Assembly: GCA_025057695.1 (NCBI GenBank)
Contig: JANWVB010000016.1
Span: forward strand, 1-19,129
Source of the DNA: Patescibacteria group bacterium
GTDB lineage: Bacteria; Patescibacteriota; Microgenomatia; UBA8517
Direction of reading: 5' to 3'
DNA length: 19,129 bases
How positions within the stretch are numbered: the first letter of the stretch is position 1; the number at the start of each line of letters is the position of its first letter. Of this stretch, positions 1 to 8,671 are shown in pieces. The notes beneath the pieces were generated by a model, which saw only the letters and a program-made list of their open reading frames with translations, searched no databases and was not told the DNA's origin. A program made the position numbers and the translations under genes.

Positions 1-2
1 CA

Positions 3-611
3 GAACCGACAAATTCACCAACTGTGACAAGTTCACCAACTGGCACACTACCGCCAACAGAGCCACCAAAAACACCAACACCTCATGTTGATAGAACGCC
101 TGTTGTAGAAACTCCTCAACGTGACGAGACGCCTCAACCTGGTGAGACGCCTAGAGTTGAATTCCCCACTTCAACTGTTGAGGCAATCGCAACTCATCCT
201 GTTCCACCAGGTGCAGGTCAAGTAGAACAGAGTGGTCAAGTTTTAGCAGAGTCTTTGAAGCCATATCAGGTAAAAGCTTGTGAAGTAATGGCTCAAGAGG
301 TTTCTGATCAATTTGAATCAGGTTTAGCAAAAACACTTGATTTAATTAGTAGTGACAATGTAAATTGGAAAGAATTTGAAAGTGATTTTATTGACGAGAT
401 GAAACACAATCACACTTTTGCTATAGGTGTTATAGGTTTGGTGTCAGCCGTGCTATATCAAAATAGAGTTTGGGCTGCTGCTGTAGTTGCAAGTTCTGCT
501 GACAAAACTCAAGCACTTTTAGAGGGTGTTAAACAAACTTGTAAAAATGTTGGAAGCTTACTTCGGGAAAAATTAAAAGATAGTGGTAAAAGATTTAAAA
601 GAAAGAAGTAG
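3..611 (+). CDS. Pro/Thr-rich single-span membrane protein, 5'-truncated
   Basis: I do not recognise this protein. The frame is open from the first complete codon at position 3, so the gene begins outside the window. A GTG at 24 could serve as a start, but it sits inside an 18-bp tandem repeat (12-29 and 30-47) encoding NSPTVT/SSPTGT, so it is more likely internal. Counting from that GTG, about residues 1-60 are a Pro/Thr/Glu-rich extended linker with recurring ETP units. About 70-130 look helical and acidic. About 131-155 form one hydrophobic segment (core AIGVIGLVSAVLY), and the tail is strongly basic (ends KRFKRKK), consistent with a cytoplasmic C-terminus. The pattern suggests a membrane-anchored protein with an exposed Pro/Thr stalk. 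It lies 128 bp upstream of the next gene on the same strand, which has its own candidate promoter. The coding call is firm; the function is unknown. Confidence 0.75.
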   Translation, partial: EPTNSPTVTSSPTGTLPPTEPPKTPTPHVDRTPVVETPQRDETPQPGETPRVEFPTSTVEAIATHPVPPGAGQVEQSGQVLAESLKPYQVKACEVMAQEVSDQFESGLAKTLDLISSDNVNWKEFESDFIDEMKHNHTFAIGVIGLVSAVLYQNRVWAAAVVASSADKTQALLEGVKQTCKNVGSLLREKLKDSGKRFKRKK

Positions 612-678
612 TTTAATTTAGTTTGTTCTTAAGTTTTTTGTCTTTAGAAGTTTTTTTGATGATTCTTCAGTTCTTTTT

Positions 679-706
679 TTGTGATTCCTGTTTAGTATAC
701 TATAAT
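679..706 (+). promoter_or_regulatory. Candidate sigma70-type promoter for the 760-aa gene
   Basis: A consensus TATAAT at 701-706 lies 16 bp downstream of TTGTGA (679-684). The predicted transcript would start near 713 and leave only about 27 nt before the ATG at 740. No Shine-Dalgarno sequence is visible in that short AT-rich leader. Confidence 0.5.
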
Positions 707-739
707 ATAAATCATATTTAAATTTGATTTTTACTTTAT

Positions 740-3022
740 ATGGTTGAGAGTATTGATACGCATACGCAGACAACTTCAGGAGATGTGAAATCAAGAGAAG
801 TTGTGACTAGAGAAAATTCCTTGCTCCCTGAACATCTTGTTGCTAAAGTTCAAAGATGGTTTAGCCGGGTTCGTGGTTTATTTGGTCATAATCAGTCCAG
901 AGAGCAAGAGAAAAAAGTTTTTATACTTGAAGATTTTTTGTCTTCTGCTTCTAAATTGGCAAGGTTGACTCACGGAACGAGTGACTTACCTAAGGCTTAC
1001 TCGTTTTCTGTCAGAAGAGATGTTAGGGGAATTAAAGCAAGAGGACTGTCTCCTGACAGCGAGGAGGCTGTTGCTGTCCAATTTGTGGAACAAGGACTGG
1101 AAGCTTTAGAGTCTGCAAGTTTAGATCAACTTTTGAAATACAGAGAAGAAATTGCGAATCGTACAAAAACGGTAAAAGAATTGCTTGGCAACTTAAGAAA
1201 GACAGCTAAAAAAAAATCCGACAGCAATGTAATTAGAGAACTAGAAGCTAATCTTAGAGAAATGGCTGTTTTAAGAAGTCTTGGGTCCAATATAGGAGAT
1301 CTTATTATCGAGGAACTTCGAGTAGCTTCTATAAACGAGCATATCCGATCAATTCAAGAGAAAGTTGAGAATGATTTAGAATCTAACGAAGATTTCAATC
1401 AAGGACTTAACGAGGTCGCTCAAGATTTGTGGACAACAAAATCTCAAGAACTTGGTATTGAATCAATAGTAAATTTACAAGATGCCCAAAGGGTGTACGA
1501 TAAATGCATAGAATGCATTGACAGAGATCGTATGAATTTACTAAATCCTAGTTTGGATGATTCTTTAGAAAGTTTATATGGCATGATCGTGGGTTTGGGC
1601 ATGAAAATAGAGAGGGGTAGAGGTAAGGCAAAAGATGTTCAACTACTGGAAAAGTTAAAGGTAGATTACAAGGAAAAGTATGCTTTTTTGTTTAGTAACT
1701 TAAAGTTGCGAGATCTTGTTAATGATCGTGTTAATGGTTTGTTTAGAGAGTTTGAATTTATTAGGGAATTAATCGAAGAGTCTAAGCGTTTGGGTGAAGA
1801 TTTATTGAGTGATTCTCAATTTCTTGAACGGTTAGCTAAAAAAATACAAATAGCTAAAGAAATACAAATAGCTAAAGAAATACAAAAACCTTCACGTGTT
1901 GACGATATAGTGCAATTTTTAGAAAAAATTCCTGATTATCTTGCTCGGCTTAGGGTCGTACAGATTTCTATTATTGTATCATTTGGTTTGCAGTTTTTCA
2001 TCGGATCAGCTTATAGCACTTTTTTTCGTAATAGAAACTCTGTACAAGATTTTGCCGTACCGGGTTCTCCGGGAGTAAACCAAACTTTGTTACAAAGTGG
2101 ATTGACTGAAAGTTTGCGTGGCAATATTGTTGACTATGTGATAAACATGGAAGAAGTTCTACGAAAGCAAAGGGATGCAGAACGTGTTGCAGATGAGAAT
2201 ACACAACAAGTTGGTGGTGTAGGAAGTAATGATGTAGGTGTGGGTGCTGAAAATGTTGAGTTTGTCGATGTCAATGAAGAAGCAGTCTTTGGCGTTAACG
2301 AGGGCAACACACAGATTGATTTTGTCGAAAGCAATAATCCTGCCCAATTTTTCAGGGATGTTTTATCTTCACCAGGGAAATTAACATTTGTTGATGCAAA
2401 TGGTGTTAGATTTAGTATTGATCTTAGAGAAGCCAACTTCTCTGAGATAGATGCGGAAGGGAAAGAATTAACAAGATGGTTTAGAGATTATAAAAATAAT
2501 CCCAATGCGACTATTTTAACTCGCGCCATATTTGTTGGTACAGAAAGAAATGGTGAAGAAAGAAAGGTCGTAGAAATACCAGTACTTATAGCTCATTCAG
2601 GCAGGGACAAGCAATCAGGTAGAGTATATCCATTTGATAGTATGAGAAATGGTTTACCTTCAGGGAGAACATTGTCTTTTACGGATGCCAAAGGAAATAC
2701 TTTGTTACTTCAACAGGTTGAAGGTGGTAATGTTGCGATGGGTTATCATAATTTCCATCAAATGATTATAAGTGGCAAAGTTGTGAACGATAGTTTAAGA
2801 AGTTGGGGGTTACCTGTTGTTAAAGACAGAATGACAATTATAATCCCAGATGAACTTCAAGGAGTTATTGCCTCCCAAAATGATATTAGTAGTTTGGTAA
2901 TTGTGGTTACTTGTACAAAAAATGCTTTTGAAGATAAAGACAATGCTTCAGATTGGGATGGGGTTAGGTTCTTGCTACTTAAAAAGGTGACAAACGAAGA
3001 GGCAATTGAAGAAAATAGATAG
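740..3022 (+). CDS. Large coiled-coil protein with one central membrane segment, unknown family
   Basis: 760 aa, not recognised. Residues 1-55 are polar. About 55-400 are charged and helical, rich in Glu, Lys, Leu and Arg, and likely form coiled coils. Near 368-382 is a triple AK(K/E)IQ(I/K) hexapeptide repeat. Residues 405-428 form one hydrophobic segment (VVQISIIVSFGLQFFIGSA). About 440-520 are a Gly/Asn/Val-rich linker. About 525-750 look like a beta-rich globular domain (for example LTFVDANGVRFSIDL and RTLSFTDAKGNTLLLQQ). This layout suggests a long helical domain on one side of the membrane and a folded domain on the other; the orientation cannot be decided. There is no signal peptide. 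The ATG at 740 is the first start after the promoter, and no Shine-Dalgarno site precedes it. It follows the Pro/Thr-rich membrane protein gene and converges with the ATPase gene. The coding call is firm and the function unknown. Confidence 0.85.
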   Translation: MVESIDTHTQTTSGDVKSREVVTRENSLLPEHLVAKVQRWFSRVRGLFGHNQSREQEKKVFILEDFLSSASKLARLTHGTSDLPKAYSFSVRRDVRGIKARGLSPDSEEAVAVQFVEQGLEALESASLDQLLKYREEIANRTKTVKELLGNLRKTAKKKSDSNVIRELEANLREMAVLRSLGSNIGDLIIEELRVASINEHIRSIQEKVENDLESNEDFNQGLNEVAQDLWTTKSQELGIESIVNLQDAQRVYDKCIECIDRDRMNLLNPSLDDSLESLYGMIVGLGMKIERGRGKAKDVQLLEKLKVDYKEKYAFLFSNLKLRDLVNDRVNGLFREFEFIRELIEESKRLGEDLLSDSQFLERLAKKIQIAKEIQIAKEIQKPSRVDDIVQFLEKIPDYLARLRVVQISIIVSFGLQFFIGSAYSTFFRNRNSVQDFAVPGSPGVNQTLLQSGLTESLRGNIVDYVINMEEVLRKQRDAERVADENTQQVGGVGSNDVGVGAENVEFVDVNEEAVFGVNEGNTQIDFVESNNPAQFFRDVLSSPGKLTFVDANGVRFSIDLREANFSEIDAEGKELTRWFRDYKNNPNATILTRAIFVGTERNGEERKVVEIPVLIAHSGRDKQSGRVYPFDSMRNGLPSGRTLSFTDAKGNTLLLQQVEGGNVAMGYHNFHQMIISGKVVNDSLRSWGLPVVKDRMTIIIPDELQGVIASQNDISSLVIVVTCTKNAFEDKDNASDWDGVRFLLLKKVTNEEAIEENR
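1833..1886 (+). repeat. Three tandem copies of an 18-bp unit inside the 760-aa gene
   Basis: The unit TAGCTAAAGAAATACAAA occurs at 1833-1850 (one mismatch), 1851-1868 and 1869-1886 (both exact). It is in frame and adds helical six-residue units (AKEIQI). The near-identity of the copies points to recent slippage or duplication. Confidence 0.9.
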
Positions 3023-3122
3023 TTTTTGTGTCTCTTTAAATTTTAACAAAAAATTCAAATCTAGAAATTAAGATTTACACTCCTGCTTGGGCAATTGTAG
3101 AAATAAGTGATCTAAGCATATT

Positions 3123-5711
3123 TTATTTTACATGCTTTTGCGATTTTTCTTCCCGCAGTAAGGCAATTTGTCTTTCTAATTCTTTTATCCTTTGTATCTC
3201 CTCAGGCGTGTTTACGGTTTCGTTTTCGTCTTTTAGTGGCAGTTTGGAATTATTATCCGTTTCTTGTGTTAATTTGTCTGTTTTTGGAATTTGCGGATTT
3301 TTGCTTTGACTTGCTGTTTGTTGATTTTGCATAGCGTTTGATGAATGAGTTGTCGTGTTTTTGTCAAGCAAAAACCTGCTTTCTTCATCCGATTCAAGAA
3401 GAAAATTTTTATGTGAAGGATTTTCCGACCCTTCAAGCAAATTTTTCCCGCTTGGAGAGGACAGAAGATTTGGCTTGTTTTGAGTGTGTGGGGCGTTTAT
3501 GGCAGATGGAGATTTGTTGTCTAATATGTGTTGATATGCGGCATTTGAATCCCGGCTTTGTTCTTCATTGAATTTTTTAGCATATCTTTCGCGAGAAATT
3601 CTGATTATTTTTTCTTTGTTGTTTTCATTTTTGTTTGCTGGAAGAGGAAGCGTGTTTGCCATAAATGGCCTTGAAGCGTGTCCGTCTATCATTAGCTTAA
3701 TTGCTATAGTGTGATTGGGCAGATTTACAAGATCGTTTTTGGAGAAAACTTCGGCGAATTCTTTGTTTACTATCGCCGCGTCTTCCGCTCCTATGTTGAA
3801 GCAAATCAAAGTTCCGGCATTCCCCAAAATGGCTTTTTGAATTTCAGGTGGGATTTGAGCCATGAATTGATTTGCCAGAATAAGCCCCAGCCCGAATTTT
3901 CTGGCTTCGGATAGTATTTTGATAAATGAACCCGTGGCGAAATTCTGAAACTCGTCCACGTATAGGTAAAATGGAGTCCTTTGCTCTTTTGGTCTGTCTA
4001 TTCTTCTCATTGCCGATTGCTGAAACTTGGTGATAAGCATAGCTCCAAGCAAAGTGGCATTGTCTTCTCCCAGTTTTCCCTGAGATAAATTGGCAATTAA
4101 TATTTTTCTCTCATCCATTATTTTGTCTAACGAAATTGTACTTTTGGGAGATGAAACTATCCTTCTTATGAGTGGGGAAGTGACAAATTGTCCCACTTTG
4201 TTTTGAATTGGCGCTATTGCTTCTTTTTGCAGTTTTTCGGGCATGGCGTCGAATTCCTGCTTCCAGAATTGGACGATTGTTCGATCTTGAATTTTCTCTG
4301 TCACTTTGTCTCTGTAACCTTTGTCTGCCAAAAGCCTTAGCACATCGTGCAATGTGGAATTTGGTATTTCAGTTAGAGTCATAAAGGCGTTTCTTAAGAT
4401 ATATTCCATTCGCGCGCTCCATACATTTGCCCAGATTTTGGTAAAAATTGCCATTAATCCCGAGACTATGAGTTCCGCTTCCTCTTTGGTGGTGACTTCA
4501 AGAGGATTTATGGCTATTGGGTATTCGCGGTCGGCGGGATTGAAGTAAATAACTTCGTTGATGCGGTGTTTGGGAACAAATTCAAGCAGATGCTCGCATG
4601 AATCGCCATGCGGGTCTATGAAAGCTACTCCGCGATCTTTTCTGAAATCATCAATTGCCATATTTTCAAGCATTGTTGATTTGCCTGTGCCTGTTTTCCC
4701 CAATGCCCAGATATGACGCAAACGATCGGGTTCTTTGATTCCGAAAATCGCTTCTGTGTTTCTGAAGTGAGTTTTGGCAAAAAAGTTCACAGTCTTTTTT
4801 TCTTCTTCTGTCATCGCATAAGCTACAGGCAAATTCTCCGGAGGATCTGAAAGAACGTTTTGCCCCCATTCAATTCCCGGAACTTTTACCTTTTCGCTTG
4901 GCAAGTGCCAGATTGAGGCTATTTCTTTGATGTTTAGAATCATTTTCCCTGTCACCCTTCGTGCCAGAAAGTTTTTTAGAGTCCCTTTTCTGGTAAGAAA
5001 ATTAGGATAACTTCCTCGCAAAGCATTGCCGCCGGCTCTTGTGTATACGCCTATTGCGGATATTAGGCTGGTGAGTGTTTCTTTTTTCTGTGCCGCAAAT
5101 CTTATGGCGACACCAAATCCAGGTTCTTTTGTTTTTTCCAATATGATAGAAGCGTCCGGGCGCGGACTGTATGTTCCGTCTTGTCTTTTTTCTCCTTGTT
5201 CAGCGTATTTTTCCAATTGCTGTTGCCATGAATCATGAACGCTTTCTATGGCAATTTGAATAGCGACTGATTCTTTTTCGCTTACTTTTGACATTACTGA
5301 CAGTATGGAAGACATCGGATCCACATCTCTGAAGTCTTGGTATGTTGCAAGAGGGTAAAAATTTCCTTTTGACAATCCCATAAAAGCAAGTTGGGCTTGA
5401 CTTTGGAAATCTTGAAAAGGATCTTCTTTTACCTGCTCTATGACACAAAGCGGATAGTTTGCTTTGATTTGAGTCTCTATAAAAGGAACAAGAGATTCAG
5501 CGCAAGAGACATAAAAGCTAATTTGTCCGTTTTTGAGGACTATTTCAAGAGCGACCGGCGCTGGTTTTTTGCCTATAAGCCTTGAAAAAAAAGAAGTGTA
5601 GTTAACATCTTTAAGAGCCAAAAGGAAAGTTTTACTGGACTCTTCTGTCACTTCTGTTTCTCTTGGCAATTTTAATTTAAGGTGTATTAGATTTTCTTTT
5701 GGTTTGTTCAT
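3123..5711 (-). CDS. VirD4/HerA-type secretion or DNA-transfer ATPase
   Basis: 862 aa. The central P-loop ATPase domain has Walker A GKTGTGKST at residues 338-346, a DPHGD segment at 366-370, Walker B FYLYVDEF at 581-588 with catalytic Asp-Glu 586-587, and an ANQF motif near 613-616. This order is typical of VirD4/TraD/TraG and HerA-FtsK-like motors that couple ATP hydrolysis to moving DNA or protein through a type IV secretion channel. Residues 1-300 form an N-terminal domain of the kind seen on such ATPases in Patescibacteria. Unlike classical VirD4, no N-terminal transmembrane segment is visible. About 690-835 is a low-complexity Ser/Asn/Gln/Lys linker, and 836-862 is a short coiled coil. 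The ATG at 5711 has no Shine-Dalgarno site. It is convergent with the 760-aa gene and divergent from the 489-aa gene. No relaxase, VirB4 or channel subunit was recognised nearby, so the substrate is unknown. The ATPase call is secure. Confidence 0.85.
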   Translation of the reverse strand: MNKPKENLIHLKLKLPRETEVTEESSKTFLLALKDVNYTSFFSRLIGKKPAPVALEIVLKNGQISFYVSCAESLVPFIETQIKANYPLCVIEQVKEDPFQDFQSQAQLAFMGLSKGNFYPLATYQDFRDVDPMSSILSVMSKVSEKESVAIQIAIESVHDSWQQQLEKYAEQGEKRQDGTYSPRPDASIILEKTKEPGFGVAIRFAAQKKETLTSLISAIGVYTRAGGNALRGSYPNFLTRKGTLKNFLARRVTGKMILNIKEIASIWHLPSEKVKVPGIEWGQNVLSDPPENLPVAYAMTEEEKKTVNFFAKTHFRNTEAIFGIKEPDRLRHIWALGKTGTGKSTMLENMAIDDFRKDRGVAFIDPHGDSCEHLLEFVPKHRINEVIYFNPADREYPIAINPLEVTTKEEAELIVSGLMAIFTKIWANVWSARMEYILRNAFMTLTEIPNSTLHDVLRLLADKGYRDKVTEKIQDRTIVQFWKQEFDAMPEKLQKEAIAPIQNKVGQFVTSPLIRRIVSSPKSTISLDKIMDERKILIANLSQGKLGEDNATLLGAMLITKFQQSAMRRIDRPKEQRTPFYLYVDEFQNFATGSFIKILSEARKFGLGLILANQFMAQIPPEIQKAILGNAGTLICFNIGAEDAAIVNKEFAEVFSKNDLVNLPNHTIAIKLMIDGHASRPFMANTLPLPANKNENNKEKIIRISRERYAKKFNEEQSRDSNAAYQHILDNKSPSAINAPHTQNKPNLLSSPSGKNLLEGSENPSHKNFLLESDEESRFLLDKNTTTHSSNAMQNQQTASQSKNPQIPKTDKLTQETDNNSKLPLKDENETVNTPEEIQRIKELERQIALLREEKSQKHVK

Positions 5712-5866
5712 TTTTTATTAATTTTGAGAGTTGACATGAGTTTAAAATTCAAAATGTGTTCCAAATAGATTAACATTAAGATAATTAAGTTTAATAAAGC
5801 TTGTTGGTTGGGACAAGTGAAGATTGTGGATAAGCGTTTTTGTTTTAATTTGAATCTTGGCAGTTT

Positions 5867-5897
5867 TTGACTATGGAAAAAAGTGAAAATTTATAAT
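5867..5897 (+). promoter_or_regulatory. Candidate promoter for the three-paralog cluster
   Basis: TATAAT at 5892-5897 is preceded by TTGACT at 5867-5872. The 19-bp spacer is long, so the -35 assignment is less certain than the -10. The predicted start near 5904 gives a leader of about 29 nt to the ATG at 5933. This lies in the 221-bp divergent region shared with the ATPase gene. A small inverted repeat, GACA-taag-TGTC (5921-5932), abuts the start codon where a Shine-Dalgarno site would be. Confidence 0.45.
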
Positions 5898-5932
5898 ACA
5901 ATCCGTTTAATTTCTAATTTGACATAAGTGTC

Positions 5933-7402
5933 ATGGGGATAAATCAAGAAGGAAATCCGCGCAACCCACAAGATAAAGGAGGTTCGCAAGAATCAGATGA
6001 GTTTTTAAGGGCATTGATCGAGTCGGTTGGGCAGAATGATAGTGAAAAAGGGAAATCTGGTGCTGGTAGAACTGCGAACACCGCATCTGCAGAAAGTCAA
6101 AGATCTCAAGGTGAAAGAGTTCCACGTTTAAATCACCTCGAAGGAAAATCAGGCAGGGAAGAAAGAAACCCTTTTTTTAATGACCTTGGCGAGGCATTAG
6201 GGGTGTATATTTGTGGCCCAGAAATTATCGATGGGATAGAACAACGAATAAGGCGATATGGTTTTTTTGAACCTGATTATAATGCAGTTGGGGTTCAAGA
6301 AGGATACTTATTTAGATTTCCTGAATTAAGTTTCCCAGATCCTGACCAACTTTATGTGAATGTAATGCGAAATTTAGGTTATGTGACTGAAGATAATTCA
6401 AATTTGTCATCTGAAGTCTTTGAGCTCTCAAAGTTTCAAATCTTTAGGGAAGAACTTGGTATTTTGGCACAATATGTTAGAGAAATTTATGGTGATATCA
6501 GAAATAAGTTGCAACCTTTGCATTCTTCGCAACGACAACTTACAGGTCCGGCTCAACAGCCAATTGCAGACACTTCTTTGAGAGAGCAGGAAATTTCACG
6601 GCATCAAAAGTACAATGAAGGTTTTATATACCTTGCCAAATTTGCAAGCCGTTTTTATAAAGGTGGTGAAAAAATAAGAATTGTTTTATATTCTGACGGA
6701 AATAATCAGCAGTTTTATGTTGTTGATGCGGCAGATCGTCAAGTGCCAAATGGTTGGGCAGTACCGGCCATGTTGGTTGCTGAACCATTTTTCCGTCCGC
6801 TTGATTTTGATTATGGCTCAAGTGCATTAGATTCAATTATGGATTTTAAAGTTAAACTCTATCCTTATACGATTCCAGATTCAGGTAAAAATCCAAGTCC
6901 GTTTGTCCGAGTGAATACCCAAGAAATTGGAGTTAGAATGGGCAAAGATCGAAAAATGGGTTTTGTGGTGATTTCTAGGCAATTTGGTAAATGTGAACAA
7001 GTTATATGTTTTTTGTTGTCCAATACTGAAACTGGTAAAACTGTAGATGTGACTAGATTATACGAAGAAGCTTCTGACTGGGTTGTCTTGCAAGCAAAAG
7101 GTGTGAGATTTATTCGTGGGAATATAGCAAATCCTTATTTGAAGGTCCCAAAAACTTGGTTCCGTCCCAAAGAGGCAAATGACGCAGTTAATTCGCAAGA
7201 AATTGTAAAACATACGCTTGATTTTTTGCGAGAGGCTATTGCCATTGCACAAGAAAGAACAATATTGGCGGAAGAGGGCCTTCATGCTTATTATCAAGTT
7301 TTTTCTACAGGAAAAATACTGCGTGGTAGTAGAAGATCAGAAAGGGAAAAAGAACTTAAAAGAGTTTGGGGTGAAATTCAGGCACACTTGGATATCAGCT
7401 AA
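5933..7402 (+). CDS. Unknown protein, paralog 1 of a three-gene tandem family
   Basis: 489 aa, family not recognised. Residues 1-75 are Gly/Ser/Asn/Arg-rich and probably disordered. The folded part starts near 80 with a DLGEALGVYI motif. About 235-270 read as a beta-rich stretch (GGEKIRIVLYSDG, then QQFYVV), 307-316 carry VKLYPYTIPD, and 403-436 have VPKTWFRP followed by a helix. These blocks recur in the same order in the next two genes, which is why I group them. There is no signal peptide or clear membrane segment, so the protein is probably cytoplasmic or peripheral. The C-terminus is basic and helical. The ATG at 5933 follows a promoter-like sequence by about 29 nt and has no Shine-Dalgarno site. 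The next gene starts 39 bp downstream, consistent with co-transcription. Confidence 0.85.
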   Translation: MGINQEGNPRNPQDKGGSQESDEFLRALIESVGQNDSEKGKSGAGRTANTASAESQRSQGERVPRLNHLEGKSGREERNPFFNDLGEALGVYICGPEIIDGIEQRIRRYGFFEPDYNAVGVQEGYLFRFPELSFPDPDQLYVNVMRNLGYVTEDNSNLSSEVFELSKFQIFREELGILAQYVREIYGDIRNKLQPLHSSQRQLTGPAQQPIADTSLREQEISRHQKYNEGFIYLAKFASRFYKGGEKIRIVLYSDGNNQQFYVVDAADRQVPNGWAVPAMLVAEPFFRPLDFDYGSSALDSIMDFKVKLYPYTIPDSGKNPSPFVRVNTQEIGVRMGKDRKMGFVVISRQFGKCEQVICFLLSNTETGKTVDVTRLYEEASDWVVLQAKGVRFIRGNIANPYLKVPKTWFRPKEANDAVNSQEIVKHTLDFLREAIAIAQERTILAEEGLHAYYQVFSTGKILRGSRRSEREKELKRVWGEIQAHLDIS

Positions 7403-7441
7403 TTTTTTGTCTATCTTCTTTTATTTTTTATCCTCTGAATT

Positions 7442-8554
7442 ATGAGAAAAGAAGGTGACCAGTATTTTAATTATGAAACTTGGAGACGGGGAGGAGAGTT
7501 TCCTGTTTATAGATCTTTAGAAGAAGCTCTTTTGAAGTATGTTTCTAAAAATGTTACCGAATTGGTTAGCGCGGCTTATAGCCAATTTGTATCTGATGAA
7601 AACAAATGTCCCCTTATACTTGACCTACAAAGATTTGATGTGAACCCTTCAAGGTGGAATGCGGCTGTAAAACCTCAGGCATTGCGCAAAGGGTTGGTAA
7701 AGTGTGGATTTAGTGTTGAAGACGTCAGCAACCCCGTTTCTGTGCGTGTTACCAGAGTAGGCAAGGGTAGTGGATATATAATTTTGCCACAAGTTTATGA
7801 TGGGGATGTTCGAATACTTCTTGAAAGTTATGGTTTAGAAACAAATTTTTGGTTAAAAGATCAATTTTCTTTGGATAGGTTTTGCGGGAAAAATGGCGTG
7901 GTTGCATATGTTGAGGAGCCGTGTGTGTGGTATTATGACAATGCTATTCCTCTTGGTATGTTTTATGTGTATATTCGAGGTCTAAATGATGAAACAAACT
8001 TTAACGTTTATCGTATCCCTTTCTATGTAAGTGAGTCACCATATCTTAGCAATCCCAAACTAGTTATTCATTCAAGCAAAGTTGGGAATTTTGATGTGGT
8101 CAAAATATTAGGAGATGTTTATTATTCTGATATTATTTCTGATATTATACCTTTTTTAAAAAATCACATTGAAGAATTGGTATGCTTAATTTTTGTCAAA
8201 AGAGAACAATCTGGTGGTGAATTAGATACTATCCTCGATCCCTTTGCTCCATTCCCCGGATATATGCTTGTGCAAAAAAAAGGATGGTGGGGATTGCCCA
8301 ATCGAGACGGTTATTGTTTTGAATTGCCTATATCTTTCCCAAGAAATTTAAAAGATTTAGAGAGATTGAGTAAAATATTTGAACTCTCTGGAATGCAATA
8401 TGAACCTCTTGAGTTGAGGGACAAGGCATATACGGGTGAAACTATGAAACTAGCTTATGATACTGAACCAAAAGCATATACAGGCGAAACTAAAAAGCTT
8501 GTCGCGCCAGTTAGGAGTTTTACTGATATGCTTAGAAAGCTAGGGATGATTTGA
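7442..8554 (+). CDS. Unknown protein, paralog 2 of a three-gene tandem family
   Basis: 370 aa, not recognised. It shares ordered blocks with its neighbours: SLEEALLKYV at residues 25-34, AIPLGMFYVYI at 168-178, VYRIPFYVSESP at 189-200, and LPISFPRNLKDLERL at 295-309 followed by a helix. It lacks the disordered N-terminus of paralog 1. The tail contains a duplicated decapeptide, KAYTGETMKL (328-337) and KAYTGETKKL (344-353). Several aromatic and Cys residues are scattered but form no metal-binding pattern. No signal peptide or membrane segment is seen. The ATG at 7442 lies 39 bp after the previous stop with no Shine-Dalgarno site. The gene ends in TGA, which shows that TGA is a stop codon in this genome. 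A weak terminator-like hairpin overlaps the stop. Confidence 0.85.
   Translation: MRKEGDQYFNYETWRRGGEFPVYRSLEEALLKYVSKNVTELVSAAYSQFVSDENKCPLILDLQRFDVNPSRWNAAVKPQALRKGLVKCGFSVEDVSNPVSVRVTRVGKGSGYIILPQVYDGDVRILLESYGLETNFWLKDQFSLDRFCGKNGVVAYVEEPCVWYYDNAIPLGMFYVYIRGLNDETNFNVYRIPFYVSESPYLSNPKLVIHSSKVGNFDVVKILGDVYYSDIISDIIPFLKNHIEELVCLIFVKREQSGGELDTILDPFAPFPGYMLVQKKGWWGLPNRDGYCFELPISFPRNLKDLERLSKIFELSGMQYEPLELRDKAYTGETMKLAYDTEPKAYTGETKKLVAPVRSFTDMLRKLGMI
8423..8500 (+). repeat. Duplicated decapeptide-coding segment at the 3' end of paralog 2
   Basis: Two 30-bp segments (8423-8452 and 8471-8500) encode KAYTGETMKL and KAYTGETKKL, separated by 18 bp. Several differences between them are synonymous third-position changes, so the peptide is better conserved than the DNA. 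That suggests the repeated peptide matters, for example as a short binding motif (inference). Confidence 0.7.
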
Positions 8555-8580
8555 CACAATTAGTGTCTTAATCTTTTTTT
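8553..8580 (+). terminator. Weak terminator-like hairpin after paralog 2
   Basis: GACAC (8553-8557) pairs with GTGTC (8563-8567) around an AATTA loop. A T-run follows at 8574-8580. The stem is only 5 bp and six bases separate it from the T-run, so termination would be inefficient. It overlaps the stop codon. Confidence 0.3.
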
Positions 8581-8607
8581 TATATTTTGTATTTGATTTT
8601 TTGGAAA

Positions 8608-8636
8608 TTGATGTTAGACTGCTTTAGTCGTATTTC
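8608..8636 (+). promoter_or_regulatory. Weak candidate promoter for paralog 3
   Basis: TTGATG (8608-8613) and TATTTC (8631-8636) are separated by 17 bp, about 35 bp upstream of the ATG at 8672. The -10 match is poor. The gene may instead be read through from paralog 2. Confidence 0.25.
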
Positions 8637-8671
8637 TTGCCACAAATTTTTTAAAATTGTACAAGTTTAAA

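Noticed and set aside
24..26. GTG as the true start of the first gene
   Set aside because: The frame is open upstream to the window edge, and the GTG is inside an 18-bp tandem repeat that continues the same Pro/Thr-rich sequence.
8657..8671. TTG start adding five residues to paralog 3
   Set aside because: An ATG lies 15 bp downstream, and the TTG has no Shine-Dalgarno site or other support.
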